Part shown: one piece after another, positions 52,776 to 60,975 of the stretch | Layout of the letters: each line of letters starts with the position of its first letter | Position numbering within the stretch: position 1 is the first letter of the stretch | NCBI GenBank assembly: GCA_033344915.1 | Contig: JAWPML010000001.1 | Location: forward strand, 2,042,369-2,106,368 | From: Acidimicrobiales bacterium | GTDB taxonomy: Bacteria; Actinomycetota; Acidimicrobiia; Acidimicrobiales; Aldehydirespiratoraceae | Direction of reading: 5' to 3' | Length of the DNA: 64,000 bases | The notes under the pieces: model-generated | The model's database searches: none | What the model was told of the DNA's origin: nothing | Seen by the model: only the letters and a program-made list of their open reading frames with translations | Position numbers and translations under genes: made by a program

Positions 52776-53222
52776 ATGACGAACATCTTCGAATCCCTCC
52801 GAGCCGACCACGACATCCAGCGCGATCTGATCGACGAGCTGGTGGCGACGACCGGGGATTCCCCGGACCGACACGAGCTCTTCGAACGTCTGACCCGGGA
52901 GCTCACGGCGCATGCCGATCAGGAGGAACGCCACTTCTACGTGCCGCTCATCCGCGCCGACCTGACCCAGGAGAAGGCGCGCCACAGCGTCGCCGAGCAC
53001 CACGAGCTCGACGAGCTCGTGGAGAAGCTCGAGACCTACGAATGGGCGTCCTCGCAGTGGCTGACCACCGCGGAGCAGCTCCGTCACCAGCTCGTGCATC
53101 ATCTCGACGAGGAAGAGCAAGAAGTGTTCCAGCTCGCCGGCAAGGTCCTCACCGACGACGAGAAGGTCGATCTCGGTGAGCAGTACCGCAACGCCATGAC
53201 GGCCGCACGCGCCAACGCATGA
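52776..53222 (+). CDS. Hemerythrin-domain protein
   Basis: A 148-residue hemerythrin-like four-helix bundle with a non-heme di-iron site. The His/Glu ligands lie in FESLRADHDIQRDL, ELTAHADQEERHFYVPL, AEHHELDELVEKLE and QLVHHLDEEEQEVF. It may bind oxygen or sense iron, peroxide or nitric oxide. The ATG at 52776 was chosen; one four codons earlier is possible. Its stop overlaps the DUF1206 start (ATGA). Confidence 0.9.
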   Translation: MTNIFESLRADHDIQRDLIDELVATTGDSPDRHELFERLTRELTAHADQEERHFYVPLIRADLTQEKARHSVAEHHELDELVEKLETYEWASSQWLTTAEQLRHQLVHHLDEEEQEVFQLAGKVLTDDEKVDLGEQYRNAMTAARANA

Positions 53223-53992
53223 CCGCCCTGCGGGTCGGCTGGCTCGCGAAGGGCGCCCTGTTCGTCCTGGTCGGCCTGCTCGCCGTCGGGCTGGCCCAGA
53301 AGGACTACGGCGGCACGGACGCCGATCAACGCGGCGCGTTGTCCTCGCTGGCCGAACGACCGGCCGGCACCTTGCTCGTGACCGCCGTCTCCGTCGGGCT
53401 GCTCGCCTATGCGGCGTGGCAGCTCCGATCCGTCCTCGGTCCGCGCGACGGCCTTCTCGATCAGGCGAAGCGGATCGGCACCTTCGGCCTCGCCCTCAGC
53501 TACGGAGCCCTCGCGATCGACGGACTCCAGCTCGCCTGGGTGTCGCCCGAACGCGGGCCCGAAGGCGAGCGGGTTTCCTCCCCTGAAGGCATCGCCGACC
53601 GGGTGCTGTCCCTCCCGGGTGGCGTGGTCGTGGTGAGCGCGATCGGGATCGGAGTGTTCGCCGTCGGCGGCTACCACCTCCGGAGAGCGCTGCGGGGCGG
53701 CTTTCTGGACGACATCGACACGGCGGACCTCGACCGGCGGGCACAACAGGTCCTCCGAGCGCTCGGCACGACCGGGTTCATCGGGCGCGCCGCCGTTCTC
53801 GCCATGGCCGGGTGGCTGCTCATCGACGCCGCACTGCGCCACTCCCCGGATCGGGCAGCCGGCATGGACCAGTCGCTGCGGACGCTCCTGGAAGCGCCTG
53901 CGGGCCCCACGCTGCTGACCGCCATCGGTCTCGCGATCGCCTGCGCCGGACTGTACGACGCCGTCACCTTTCGTCGTCAGCGTGTCGACTGA
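53219..53992 (+). CDS. DUF1206 membrane protein
   Basis: A 257-residue protein built from three related two-helix units typical of DUF1206: GWLAKGALFVLVGLLAVG, GTFGLALSYGALAIDGLQLA and GFIGRAAVLAMAGWLLIDAA, each followed by a second helix, giving about six membrane spans. The function is unknown; relatives are common near stress genes in actinobacteria. It is coupled to the hemerythrin gene. Confidence 0.85.
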   Translation: MTALRVGWLAKGALFVLVGLLAVGLAQKDYGGTDADQRGALSSLAERPAGTLLVTAVSVGLLAYAAWQLRSVLGPRDGLLDQAKRIGTFGLALSYGALAIDGLQLAWVSPERGPEGERVSSPEGIADRVLSLPGGVVVVSAIGIGVFAVGGYHLRRALRGGFLDDIDTADLDRRAQQVLRALGTTGFIGRAAVLAMAGWLLIDAALRHSPDRAAGMDQSLRTLLEAPAGPTLLTAIGLAIACAGLYDAVTFRRQRVD

Positions 53993-54011
53993 CGTCTCGC
54001 CGACAAAGGAC

Positions 54012-54037
54012 GTTTGAACCACCGGAGCCCCGGGTAA
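54012..54037 (+). promoter_or_regulatory. SigF-type promoter of the small-peptide/CsbD group
   Basis: GTTT (54012-54015), 16 bases, then GGGTAA (54032-54037). The transcript would begin near 54044, 33 bp before the 24-residue peptide gene, and could run through csbD to the hairpin at 54406-54445. Confidence 0.7.
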
Positions 54038-54076
54038 GCCCGATCCGTCACCGACAGCGATCGAAAGGAGCGTCCC

Positions 54077-54151
54077 ATGGTCATCGGAGGAGGAGTTCTC
54101 GGAACGATTCTCATCATTCTTCTCATCGTGTGGCTCGCCCGCCGAGTCTGA
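54077..54151 (+). CDS. 24-residue single-span membrane peptide
   Basis: ATG at 54077 opens MVIGGGVLGTILIILLIVW, ending LARRV and TGA. It has one hydrophobic helix with a positive end, so the C-terminus should face the cytoplasm. AAGGAG lies six bases before the ATG, and a SigF-type promoter is upstream, so despite its size it is probably translated. Small peptides of this kind occur with CsbD-type genes in actinobacteria. Confidence 0.7.
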   Translation: MVIGGGVLGTILIILLIVWLARRV

Positions 54152-54208
54152 CGAGAACGAATACCCCAAGCCCCCAAACCCAACCCCCAACCCGGAGGAA
54201 GAAACAAC

Positions 54209-54394
54209 ATGAGTGGAGAAAAGGACAAGATCACCGGTCGCGTCAAGCAGGCCGCAGGCGACCTCACCGATGACGAGGAGCTCCAGGAAGAAGGTGAGCT
54301 CGACGAGCTCGCCGGCAAGGTCAAGGACGCCGTCGACGACGTGGGCGACAAGGTCCGCGGCGGCATCGACAAGCTCCGCAAGAAGTTCGACTGA
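54209..54394 (+). CDS. CsbD-family stress protein
   Basis: A 61-residue, hydrophilic helical protein matching CsbD: KDKITGRVKQAAGDLTDDEE, then DELAGKVKDAVDDVGDKV. CsbD is a classic general-stress (SigB-type) gene of unknown mechanism. GGAGGAAG precedes the ATG. A hairpin terminator follows 11 bp after the stop. It supports the view that this region belongs to the SigF regulon. Confidence 0.92.
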   Translation: MSGEKDKITGRVKQAAGDLTDDEELQEEGELDELAGKVKDAVDDVGDKVRGGIDKLRKKFD

Positions 54395-54405
54395 TCCCCC
54401 GGTCC

Positions 54406-54445
54406 CCGATGCCCGGCTCGACGTCACCGTCGGGTCGGGCATCGG
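54406..54445 (+). terminator. Two-part hairpin after csbD
   Basis: CCGATGCCCG (54406-54415) pairs with CGGGCATCGG (54436-54445), and inside it CGACG pairs with CGTCG around loop TCAC. The two stems are separated by a 3x3 internal loop. It starts 11 bp past the csbD stop. Confidence 0.75.
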
Positions 54446-54486
54446 TGTATCCGCACCACCTCCCAACAACGAAGGAGCAATCCCCC

Positions 54487-54630
54487 ATGGCCTTTCTTCT
54501 GTGGCTTCTCGCCGTCGTCCTCGTGGTCGCCGGCATCGTGAATCTCGTCCGCCGCCAGGTGCTCTACGGCCTCGTCCTGATCATCGTCGGCTTCCTCGTC
54601 GGTCCCGGCGGCGTCTCGCTCTTCACCTGA
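54487..54630 (+). CDS. GPGG-motif small membrane protein
   Basis: A 47-residue protein with two hydrophobic helices (FLLWLLAVVLVVAGIVNLV and LYGLVLIIVGFLV) and the C-terminal signature GPGGVSLFT. It matches the GPGG-motif small membrane protein family of actinobacteria, of unknown function. AAGGAG lies ten bases before the ATG at 54487. It sits between csbD and the acetolactate synthase-like gene, which starts two bases after its stop. Confidence 0.82.
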   Translation: MAFLLWLLAVVLVVAGIVNLVRRQVLYGLVLIIVGFLVGPGGVSLFT

Positions 54631-54632
54631 CG

Positions 54633-56291
54633 ATGACGATGGACGACGCGAGCGGCGCGGATCTCCTCGCCGCTCGGCTCGTCGCCCACGGCATCACGAC
54701 CGTCTTCGGTCTTCCCGGCGAGGAGAACATCGACGTCGTCGACGCGTTCCACGACGCCGGCATCGATCTGATCGTCACCCGCCACGAGCAACACGCGGCG
54801 TTCATGGCCTCGACCCACGGGCGGCTGACCGGCCGCCCAGGGGTCTGTCTCGCCACGCTCGGGCCGGGCGCGATCAACCTCTTCACCGGGCTGGCCCAGG
54901 CCGAGCTCGGCGGCACCCCCGTGGTCGCGCTGACCGGCCAGAAGGCCCGACGTGACAACGACGAGGGGTCGTTCCAGGTCGTCGACGTGCCCGCCGCGGT
55001 CCGACCGATCATCCGGTGGGCCACCTCGATCGACGACCCTCGTGACATCGAGTCCTCGGTCGACGAGGCGTTCCGACGGTCGATGAGCGGCCGACCCGGC
55101 GCCACGCTGATCGAGCTCCCCGAAGACGTCGCCCGCGAGACCGCCTCCGCACGCGCGCCCGCCCTGACGGACGAGTCGATCGGACAGGTCGAAGATGCGG
55201 CGATCGCAGCCGCTGCGGACCGCATCGACGAGGCCGGCCGGGTGGTCGTGCTCGCCGGCGACGGGGCGAACCGACCGGGACCCTCGGCAGCGCTCATCCG
55301 GTTCGCCGAACGAACCGGGATCGGCGTGCTCGCGACCCAGCTCGGCAAGGGCGCGATCCCGGAACTGCACCGCAACTCCTGTCGGTCCCTCGGGATCCAT
55401 CGACCGGACTACTCGCACCTCGCCATCGAGCCCGCCGACACGGTCATCGCCGTGGGCTACCAGCCCGTCGAACACCCGCCGCTCGCCTGGAATCCCGACG
55501 AGGACAAGACCGTGATCCATCTCGCGCCATGGTCGGCGGCGTCGGAGCGTGGCTACCATCCGGCCCGGGCGCTCGTCGGTGATCTCGCCGACACGCTCGA
55601 CCGGTTGGCCGACGCCGTCACCCCCCGCGATCCCGACGAGTTGACCGCGACCCAACAGACCATCGAACGACTTCTCGCCGAGGAGGACGAAGGACCGGCG
55701 TTCCCGCCCTCCCCGCTCGCCATCGTGCGGGCGATGCGACGCGTCCTCGGCCCCGACGACGTCGTCGCGCTCGACAACGGCGCGTACAAGATCTGGTTCG
55801 CGCGGCACTACCCGACCGAACGGCCCCAGACCCTCCTGCTCGACAACACGCTCGCGACGATGGGGGCCGGGCTCGCGACGGCGACGGAAGCGGCCCGGCT
55901 CGATCCGTCCCGTCGCGTCGTTGCGGTCTGCGGCGACGGCGGCTTCCTGATGAACGTGCAGGATCTCCAGACCGCCTGCGAGCTCGGCCTCGACCTGACC
56001 GTCGTCATCGTGCGAGATGACGCCTACGGCTTCATCGGCTGGCACCAGGAGGAGGCCGGCCTCGAGCGTCGTGGCGTCGAGCTCACCAACCCCGACTATG
56101 TCGCCCTTGGCGCCGCCTTCGGGGCCACGGCGTACCGGGTCGGGGAAGCCGACGATCTCGACGACGTCCTCGCCCGCGCGATCGCCGAGCCCGGCGTCGC
56201 CATCGTCGACTGTCCGATGGACTACGCCATCAACGAACTGCTCGGCACGGACCTCTACGGCCGCGCCCGAGGGGAGATCGGCTGGTCGTGA
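54633..56291 (+). CDS. Acetolactate synthase-like ThDP enzyme
   Basis: A 552-residue thiamine-diphosphate enzyme. The N-terminal domain has TVFGLPGEENIDVVDAFH and the catalytic Glu in VTRHEQHAAFMA. The middle domain runs from about 190 to 330. The C-terminal domain has the cofactor motif VCGDGGFLMNVQDLQTA. It resembles catabolic AlsS-type synthases more than FAD-dependent biosynthetic ones, although substrate specificity is uncertain. No regulatory subunit gene is near. It follows the GPGG gene by two bases. Confidence 0.85.
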   Translation: MTMDDASGADLLAARLVAHGITTVFGLPGEENIDVVDAFHDAGIDLIVTRHEQHAAFMASTHGRLTGRPGVCLATLGPGAINLFTGLAQAELGGTPVVALTGQKARRDNDEGSFQVVDVPAAVRPIIRWATSIDDPRDIESSVDEAFRRSMSGRPGATLIELPEDVARETASARAPALTDESIGQVEDAAIAAAADRIDEAGRVVVLAGDGANRPGPSAALIRFAERTGIGVLATQLGKGAIPELHRNSCRSLGIHRPDYSHLAIEPADTVIAVGYQPVEHPPLAWNPDEDKTVIHLAPWSAASERGYHPARALVGDLADTLDRLADAVTPRDPDELTATQQTIERLLAEEDEGPAFPPSPLAIVRAMRRVLGPDDVVALDNGAYKIWFARHYPTERPQTLLLDNTLATMGAGLATATEAARLDPSRRVVAVCGDGGFLMNVQDLQTACELGLDLTVVIVRDDAYGFIGWHQEEAGLERRGVELTNPDYVALGAAFGATAYRVGEADDLDDVLARAIAEPGVAIVDCPMDYAINELLGTDLYGRARGEIGWS

Positions 56292-56301
56292 CGGTCCGCG
56301 G

Positions 56302-57090
56302 TCAGCCGATCCGTACGGACGGCGGCTCCTGGGGCGTCAGCAGGTACGACGGTCCCCGCTGGTGCAACGGCCGCATCACCATCACGGCGATGTCGTCCTC
56401 GGCGGTCTCGCTGGCGTCGTCGGTCAGCCGCGCCGCGATGTCGATGCACGGCGCGTCGATCATCGAGGCGACGACCTCCCCGACCGCGTCGATCGCGTCG
56501 TCGACGGAACCACCCCGCCGTTCGACGAGCCCGTCCGTGTAGAGCACCAGCAGGTCGTCGACGCCGTACTCGAAGGTGCCGACCGTCGGCTCGCCGCGCC
56601 CCATCGTGAGCGGTGGTCGCCGCCCGACCTCGACCGACCTGACCTCGCCCTGGGCGGTGACGTGGACGGTGGGCGGATGGCCGGCCGACGCGATGCGGGC
56701 GACGTTCGATCCGTCGAGCATCACCACCGCCATGGTTGCCATCTCGGCGCCCGGCAGGTCGGCGGCGAAGCCGTCGAGATCCCGAACGAGCGATGCCGGG
56801 TCCTCGCACCGTCGGGCCAGGGCGTTCGCCGCCGCCCGCAGTTGGCCCATCACGCTGATCTGCTCGAGTCCGTGGCCCACGACATCGCCGACGATCGCCA
56901 CGATCCTGCCGTCGTCGCGATCGACGAGGTCGTACCAGTCGCCGCCCAGCTCGAGTTCGTGGTTGTGGGACCGGTACTCCACCGCGATCTCGGTGCAGCC
57001 GATCGGCGGGAGGCCGGCCGGGAGCAACAGGCGCTGGAGTCGGGTGAGCTGATCGCGCGCCGACTCGACGGGGCGCGCGGGGGACGACAT
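56302..57090 (-). CDS. PP2C (SpoIIE-type) phosphatase
   Basis: A 262-residue phosphatase domain protein without a sensor domain. LELGGDWYDLVD, IVGDVVGHGLEQ, ASAGHPPTVHV, LLVLYTDGLVERR and AEDDIAVMVM supply the metal ligands. It would be a second activator acting on a STAS protein of the SigF switch. It is preceded by the 57115-58641 gene on the same strand, 24 bp away. Confidence 0.88.
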   Translation of the reverse strand: MSSPARPVESARDQLTRLQRLLLPAGLPPIGCTEIAVEYRSHNHELELGGDWYDLVDRDDGRIVAIVGDVVGHGLEQISVMGQLRAAANALARRCEDPASLVRDLDGFAADLPGAEMATMAVVMLDGSNVARIASAGHPPTVHVTAQGEVRSVEVGRRPPLTMGRGEPTVGTFEYGVDDLLVLYTDGLVERRGGSVDDAIDAVGEVVASMIDAPCIDIAARLTDDASETAEDDIAVMVMRPLHQRGPSYLLTPQEPPSVRIG

Positions 57091-57114
57091 CCAGCGGACG
57101 CTAGCCCGCCACCC

Positions 57115-58641
57115 TCATGTCGTCACAGCCTCCGCGTCGGTCCCGGCGATCGTCTCCGCCTCGGCAGCACGCAGGATCGCCCCGATCATCTTGGGGAAGA
57201 TGACGTGGTGGAACGGCACGACCGAGTACCAGTAGAGACGCCCCAGCAGGCCCCGCGGCACGTAGCGGGCCCGCTGGACGACCTCGGTTGCGTGCTGGCC
57301 GCTCGCGTCCGTGGTGGGCGAGATCGTCCACTCGAGCCACGCATAGCCCGGCAGCTTCATCTCGGCCCGGAGCCGCAGGAACCGGTCGGGCTCCAGATCC
57401 ACGACCCGCCAGAAGTCGACGGCGTCACCGACGGCCAGTTCGTAGGGATGACGCCGGCCGCGGCGAAGGCCGATCCCGCCGGCGAGCTGGTCCAGCGCGC
57501 CGCGCACCCACCAGAGCCACGATCCCCACAGCCAGCCGCGTTCGCCGCCGAGGGACGTGACGACCCCGTAGACGGACTGCGGCGACGTCGCGGGCGTGAC
57601 GACCCGGCGGACGTCCTCGAACACCTTGCCGCCGGCCCAGTCCGGGTCGTCGGCGTCGGGCGTCGCGTCCAGTTCGGCGCGGGAGTTGCCACTCCAACGG
57701 GTAGGGATCACGAGGTCGTCGACCATCCGGATCGCTTCGCGAACGGCGCTCTCGAAGCTCTGCACGTCCAGGCCCAGCGCGTCGGCGGCCGACTCGCCCG
57801 TCACGACGACGTCGTTGACGAGGCTGTCGACCAGCTGGCGGGCGAGGGTCGCCGGCAGCGGCGTCACCAGGGCGACCCAGTGGGCCGACAAGCCGGGTGA
57901 CAGGGTCGGCAGGCCGATGATGCGCCGGCGGGGAAGGCCCGCGGCCTCGGCGTAGATGTCCATCATCTCGCGGTAGGTGACCACGTCGGGGCCACCCAGC
58001 TCGAGCACGTCGTGGCCCGCGACGGTGCGATGACGGGCTGCGCAGAGCGCCTCGAGCACGTCGTTGATGCCGGTGGGCTGGCACTTCGTCGAGTTGACCC
58101 AGGACGGCGTGGTCATGATCGGGAGCAACTCCGTCAGCCAACGCAACATCTCGAACGATGCGCTCCCCGAGCCGATGATGACGGCGGCGCGAAGCTCGGT
58201 GACGGCGATCGGCCCGGCCGCGAGAACGGCACCGACCTCCTGACGGCTCCGCAGATGCGGGGAGAGATCGTCGTCCTCGGCGCCCAGCCCGCCGAGATAG
58301 ACGATGCGTTCGACGCCGGCGCGCTCGCATCCGGTGCGGAACGCCTCGGCGAGGTCACGATCGCGTTGCTCGAAGTCGTCGCCGTCGAGCGAGTGGATCA
58401 GGTAGTACGCGACCGAGCAGCCGCGTGCTGCTTCCGCCACCGCATCCGGGTCGTCGGCCGAACCCTCGACGGTCGTGACCGCCGGGGTGAACGGCCGGTC
58501 GAGCGACGCCGGGTTGCGCACCAGGCAGACCACCTCGTCACCGTCGTCGAGCAGGCGGGGAACAAGCCGCCCGCCGACATAGCCGGTGGCGCCGGTGACG
58601 AGCACGCGGCGCGAGGAGATGGGGTCTGCGGATTCGGGCAC
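57115..58641 (-). CDS. NAD-dependent epimerase/SDR with DUF2867 domain
   Basis: A 508-residue, two-domain protein. An atypical SDR (NmrA-like) domain has VLVTGATGYVGGRLVPRLL, and a C-terminal DUF2867 domain from about 330 has VRGALDQLAGGIGLRRGR and WYSVVPFHHVIFPKMIG. The same fusion occurs in many actinobacterial stress regions; its substrate is unknown. The GTG at 58639-58641 was chosen: it lies just past a GTTT-N16-GGGCAT promoter, giving a nearly leaderless mRNA. A longer form from 58719 is less likely. Confidence 0.82.
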   Translation of the reverse strand: MPESADPISSRRVLVTGATGYVGGRLVPRLLDDGDEVVCLVRNPASLDRPFTPAVTTVEGSADDPDAVAEAARGCSVAYYLIHSLDGDDFEQRDRDLAEAFRTGCERAGVERIVYLGGLGAEDDDLSPHLRSRQEVGAVLAAGPIAVTELRAAVIIGSGSASFEMLRWLTELLPIMTTPSWVNSTKCQPTGINDVLEALCAARHRTVAGHDVLELGGPDVVTYREMMDIYAEAAGLPRRRIIGLPTLSPGLSAHWVALVTPLPATLARQLVDSLVNDVVVTGESAADALGLDVQSFESAVREAIRMVDDLVIPTRWSGNSRAELDATPDADDPDWAGGKVFEDVRRVVTPATSPQSVYGVVTSLGGERGWLWGSWLWWVRGALDQLAGGIGLRRGRRHPYELAVGDAVDFWRVVDLEPDRFLRLRAEMKLPGYAWLEWTISPTTDASGQHATEVVQRARYVPRGLLGRLYWYSVVPFHHVIFPKMIGAILRAAEAETIAGTDAEAVTT

Positions 58642-58650
58642 GGGGGAACC

Positions 58651-58676
58651 ATGCCCCGCGACGCGAGAATTCAAAC
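58651..58676 (-). promoter_or_regulatory. SigF-type promoter of the SDR-DUF2867 gene
   Basis: On the minus strand GTTT (58676-58673), 16 bases, then GGGCAT (58656-58651), one base from consensus GGGTAT. The predicted start near 58644 is three bases before the proposed GTG. It is back to back with the promoter at 58681-58707. Confidence 0.65.
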
Positions 58677-58680
58677 GCGA

Positions 58681-58707
58681 GGTTTGCCGATTGCCGGTCG
58701 GGGGTAG
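58681..58707 (+). promoter_or_regulatory. SigF-type promoter of the SRPBCC-SDR operon
   Basis: GGTTT (58681-58685), 16 bases, then GGGTAG (58702-58707). The predicted transcription start near 58714 leaves about four bases before the ATG at 58718, as in the promoter at 47119-47145. Confidence 0.75.
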
Positions 58708-58717
58708 ACCAGACCTC

Positions 58718-59155
58718 ATGGCCCACTACTCGACCACCGTCACCACCCTCTGGAGTCCGGAGGAGGCGTTCGCCTACATGGCTGACCTCCGCAACTTCGA
58801 GGAGTGGGATCCCGGCGTCAGCTCCGCCGAGCTGGTCGCCGGCGAGGCCCCGGGCATGCACGCGGAGTACGACGTCAAGGTCGCCGCCACCACACTGCGC
58901 TACAAGACCCTGGAGTTCGAACCGTCAACCCGTGTGGTCATCGAGGCGACGTCGTCGTTGCTCCGCAGCTACGACGTCATCGAGGTCACGCCGGCCGACG
59001 AGGGTGGCGGCGCGATCGTGCACTACGACGCCACGCTCGAGCTGAACGGCATCCTCCGGCTCGCCGATCCGCTGCTGCGGCTCGCGTTCGACCGCATCGG
59101 TGACCGGGCCGCCGACGGCATGCGCCGCGTGCTCGCATCGAAGGCCCGCGCATGA
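58718..59155 (+). CDS. SRPBCC family protein
   Basis: A 145-residue START/polyketide-cyclase-like fold, which forms a hydrophobic pocket for lipids or hormones. STTVTTLWSPEEAFAYMAD opens, RNFEEWDPGVSSAELV and a long C-terminal helix (LLRLAFDRIGDRAADGMRR) follow. It starts four bases after its promoter and overlaps the next SDR gene by four bases (ATGA), so it acts with it, perhaps presenting a substrate. Confidence 0.85.
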   Translation: MAHYSTTVTTLWSPEEAFAYMADLRNFEEWDPGVSSAELVAGEAPGMHAEYDVKVAATTLRYKTLEFEPSTRVVIEATSSLLRSYDVIEVTPADEGGGAIVHYDATLELNGILRLADPLLRLAFDRIGDRAADGMRRVLASKARA

Positions 59156-60111
59156 GCCCGTCCGCCCGGGTCTCCTCGATCCTCGACTCGACGCTCGAGG
59201 GCACCGTCGTGGGCAGCTTCACCAAGCTCGGCATCCGCGCCCGCGACCGACTCTTCGACTGGGATCACGACCTGCCCCGGATGGACGGCCAGACGGTCGT
59301 CGTCACCGGCGGCACCAGCGGCATCGGCGAGGCGACCGCGGCCCGGCTGCTCGACCTCGGCGCCGACGTGCACCTCACGTCCCGGGATGAGGATCGTGCG
59401 CAGGAGGCCGCCGACGCGTTGAACCGGGGTGGGTCCGACGCCCGACGCGGCACCGCCACGGGGCACGCGCTCGACACCGCCGACCGGGCCTCGATCGCCT
59501 CGTTCGTGGCCGAGATGAGCCGCCTCGCTTCGGGGCTGGACGTCCTCATCCACAACGCCGGAGCGCTCACCTCCGAGTACCGCACCGACGATTGCGGCAA
59601 CGAGCTCACGCTCTCGAGTCACCTCATCGGTCCGTACCTGCTCACCCGCGACCTGCGTCCCGCGCTCAACCCCGGCGCCCGGGTCCTGTGGATGTCGTCC
59701 GGCGGCATGTACACACAGGGCCTCGACGTCGACTCGATCGAACTGAGCGAGGACGACTACCGCGGCGCGATCGCCTACGCCCGCGCGAAGCGCGGTCAGG
59801 TCGAGCTCGTCACCCATCTCGCTCCGGACTGGGCGCCCGACATCGTCATGCATTCGATGCACCCCGGCTGGGTCGACACCCCCGGCGTGGATGCCGGTCT
59901 CCCCGGCTTCGGCAAGGTCATGGGCCCGCTCCTGCGCACCGCCGAGGAGGGCGCCGACACGATGGTCTGGCTCGCCGCGACCGGCGGTGACGACGCCGAA
60001 CCGGGCAGCTTCTTCCTCGACCGACGCCCCCGACGCACCCACTATCTGCCCGGCACCGGCACCACCGACGACGAACGAAGCCGTCTCGTCGAATGGCTCG
60101 AGTCCCACTGA
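59152..60111 (+). CDS. SDR family oxidoreductase (DHRS12-like)
   Basis: A 319-residue SDR. TVVVTGGTSGIGEATAARL, HNAGALTSEYR, LWMSSGGMYTQGL and AYARAKRGQVELV carry the cofactor loop and catalytic Ser, Tyr and Lys. The ending SFFLDRRPRRTHYLPGTGT fits DHRS12-type proteins. It is coupled to the SRPBCC gene and thus probably SigF-controlled; a role in lipid change under stress is likely but unproven. Confidence 0.88.
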   Translation: MSPSARVSSILDSTLEGTVVGSFTKLGIRARDRLFDWDHDLPRMDGQTVVVTGGTSGIGEATAARLLDLGADVHLTSRDEDRAQEAADALNRGGSDARRGTATGHALDTADRASIASFVAEMSRLASGLDVLIHNAGALTSEYRTDDCGNELTLSSHLIGPYLLTRDLRPALNPGARVLWMSSGGMYTQGLDVDSIELSEDDYRGAIAYARAKRGQVELVTHLAPDWAPDIVMHSMHPGWVDTPGVDAGLPGFGKVMGPLLRTAEEGADTMVWLAATGGDDAEPGSFFLDRRPRRTHYLPGTGTTDDERSRLVEWLESH

Positions 60112-60142
60112 GCTGACCAGCGCGCCGGCCGCGGTCCGACCG

Positions 60143-60964
60143 CTAGCCGAGCTCCCACAGCAGGCGGTAGTACTCGGTCCGCTCCGGGTCGGCATCGATC
60201 CCGTAGCCATCGAGGAGTGCCTGCTGCCAACCGGGGCCGAAGTTCCAGTCCGCGCTCCAGGTCGCGACCGCGATGTCGGCCCAACGGTCCGCGACGCCCA
60301 TCGATCCGAGATCGACGACGCCCGCGGGCCGACCGTCGGCGGTGATCAACGTGTTCGGCGCGCAGGGATCGCCGTGGCAGACGACGAGCGCGTCGATCGG
60401 CGGGACCTCCGCGACGCGGCGCAATGCCTCACGCACGGTCACGCCGCGGAAGTCCGGCCGCCAGTCCGGCGCCGACAGCAGCTCGTCCGAAGGCTCTCGG
60501 CCCCCCGTCGCGAGCCGGGTCTCGACCGAGCGGGAGAACGGACAGGTCTCGACGGGGAGGGCGTCGTGCACGGCGCGGAGCTGGACACCGATGGCGCGGG
60601 CGGCGACCGCCGGCTCCGCCTTCCACCGGGAAGACGCCGCGCTCTCCCCGGCGAGCCCTGCGGTCACGAGCCAGCTCTGGTCGGCGTCGGTGCCGAAGTC
60701 CAGCACCTCGGGCACCCGCAGGTACGGGCCGGCCCACATGAGCCGGTCCCGCTCGGCGGCGAGATCGACCCCCGACCCCGTCGCCGCCCACTTGACGAAC
60801 CGCCGGGTCTCCCCGTCACCGAGTCGGAACGTCAGCCCACCGAGCTGGTTCTCCCACACGGGCATGATCGGCTGACCGTTCGCCAATTCGCGCACGACGT
60901 CCGGCACGTCGATGTCGCCCACCGGAGGGCCGGCCATGCGGTCGTCGCGGTTGTCGGTTGACAC
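60143..60964 (-). CDS. Aminoglycoside phosphotransferase-like kinase
   Basis: A 273-residue kinase of the APH(3') type. VVCHGDPCAPNTLI is the catalytic loop, GVVDLGSMGVADRWADIAV the metal-binding loop with the extended sequence seen in aminoglycoside 3'-phosphotransferases, and RFVKWAATGSGVDLAAERD the ATP-binding part. It may inactivate an aminoglycoside or phosphorylate another sugar; chromosomal homologs in environmental actinobacteria are often not resistance genes. It follows the mycothiol-enzyme-like gene on the same strand, 11 bp away. Confidence 0.82.
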   Translation of the reverse strand: MSTDNRDDRMAGPPVGDIDVPDVVRELANGQPIMPVWENQLGGLTFRLGDGETRRFVKWAATGSGVDLAAERDRLMWAGPYLRVPEVLDFGTDADQSWLVTAGLAGESAASSRWKAEPAVAARAIGVQLRAVHDALPVETCPFSRSVETRLATGGREPSDELLSAPDWRPDFRGVTVREALRRVAEVPPIDALVVCHGDPCAPNTLITADGRPAGVVDLGSMGVADRWADIAVATWSADWNFGPGWQQALLDGYGIDADPERTEYYRLLWELG

Positions 60965-60975
60965 GGCGAAGGTCG

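Noticed and set aside
60143-60964. Calling this gene an antibiotic resistance determinant
   Set aside because: The motifs fit the APH(3') type, but chromosomal homologs have many substrates and no mobile context is present.
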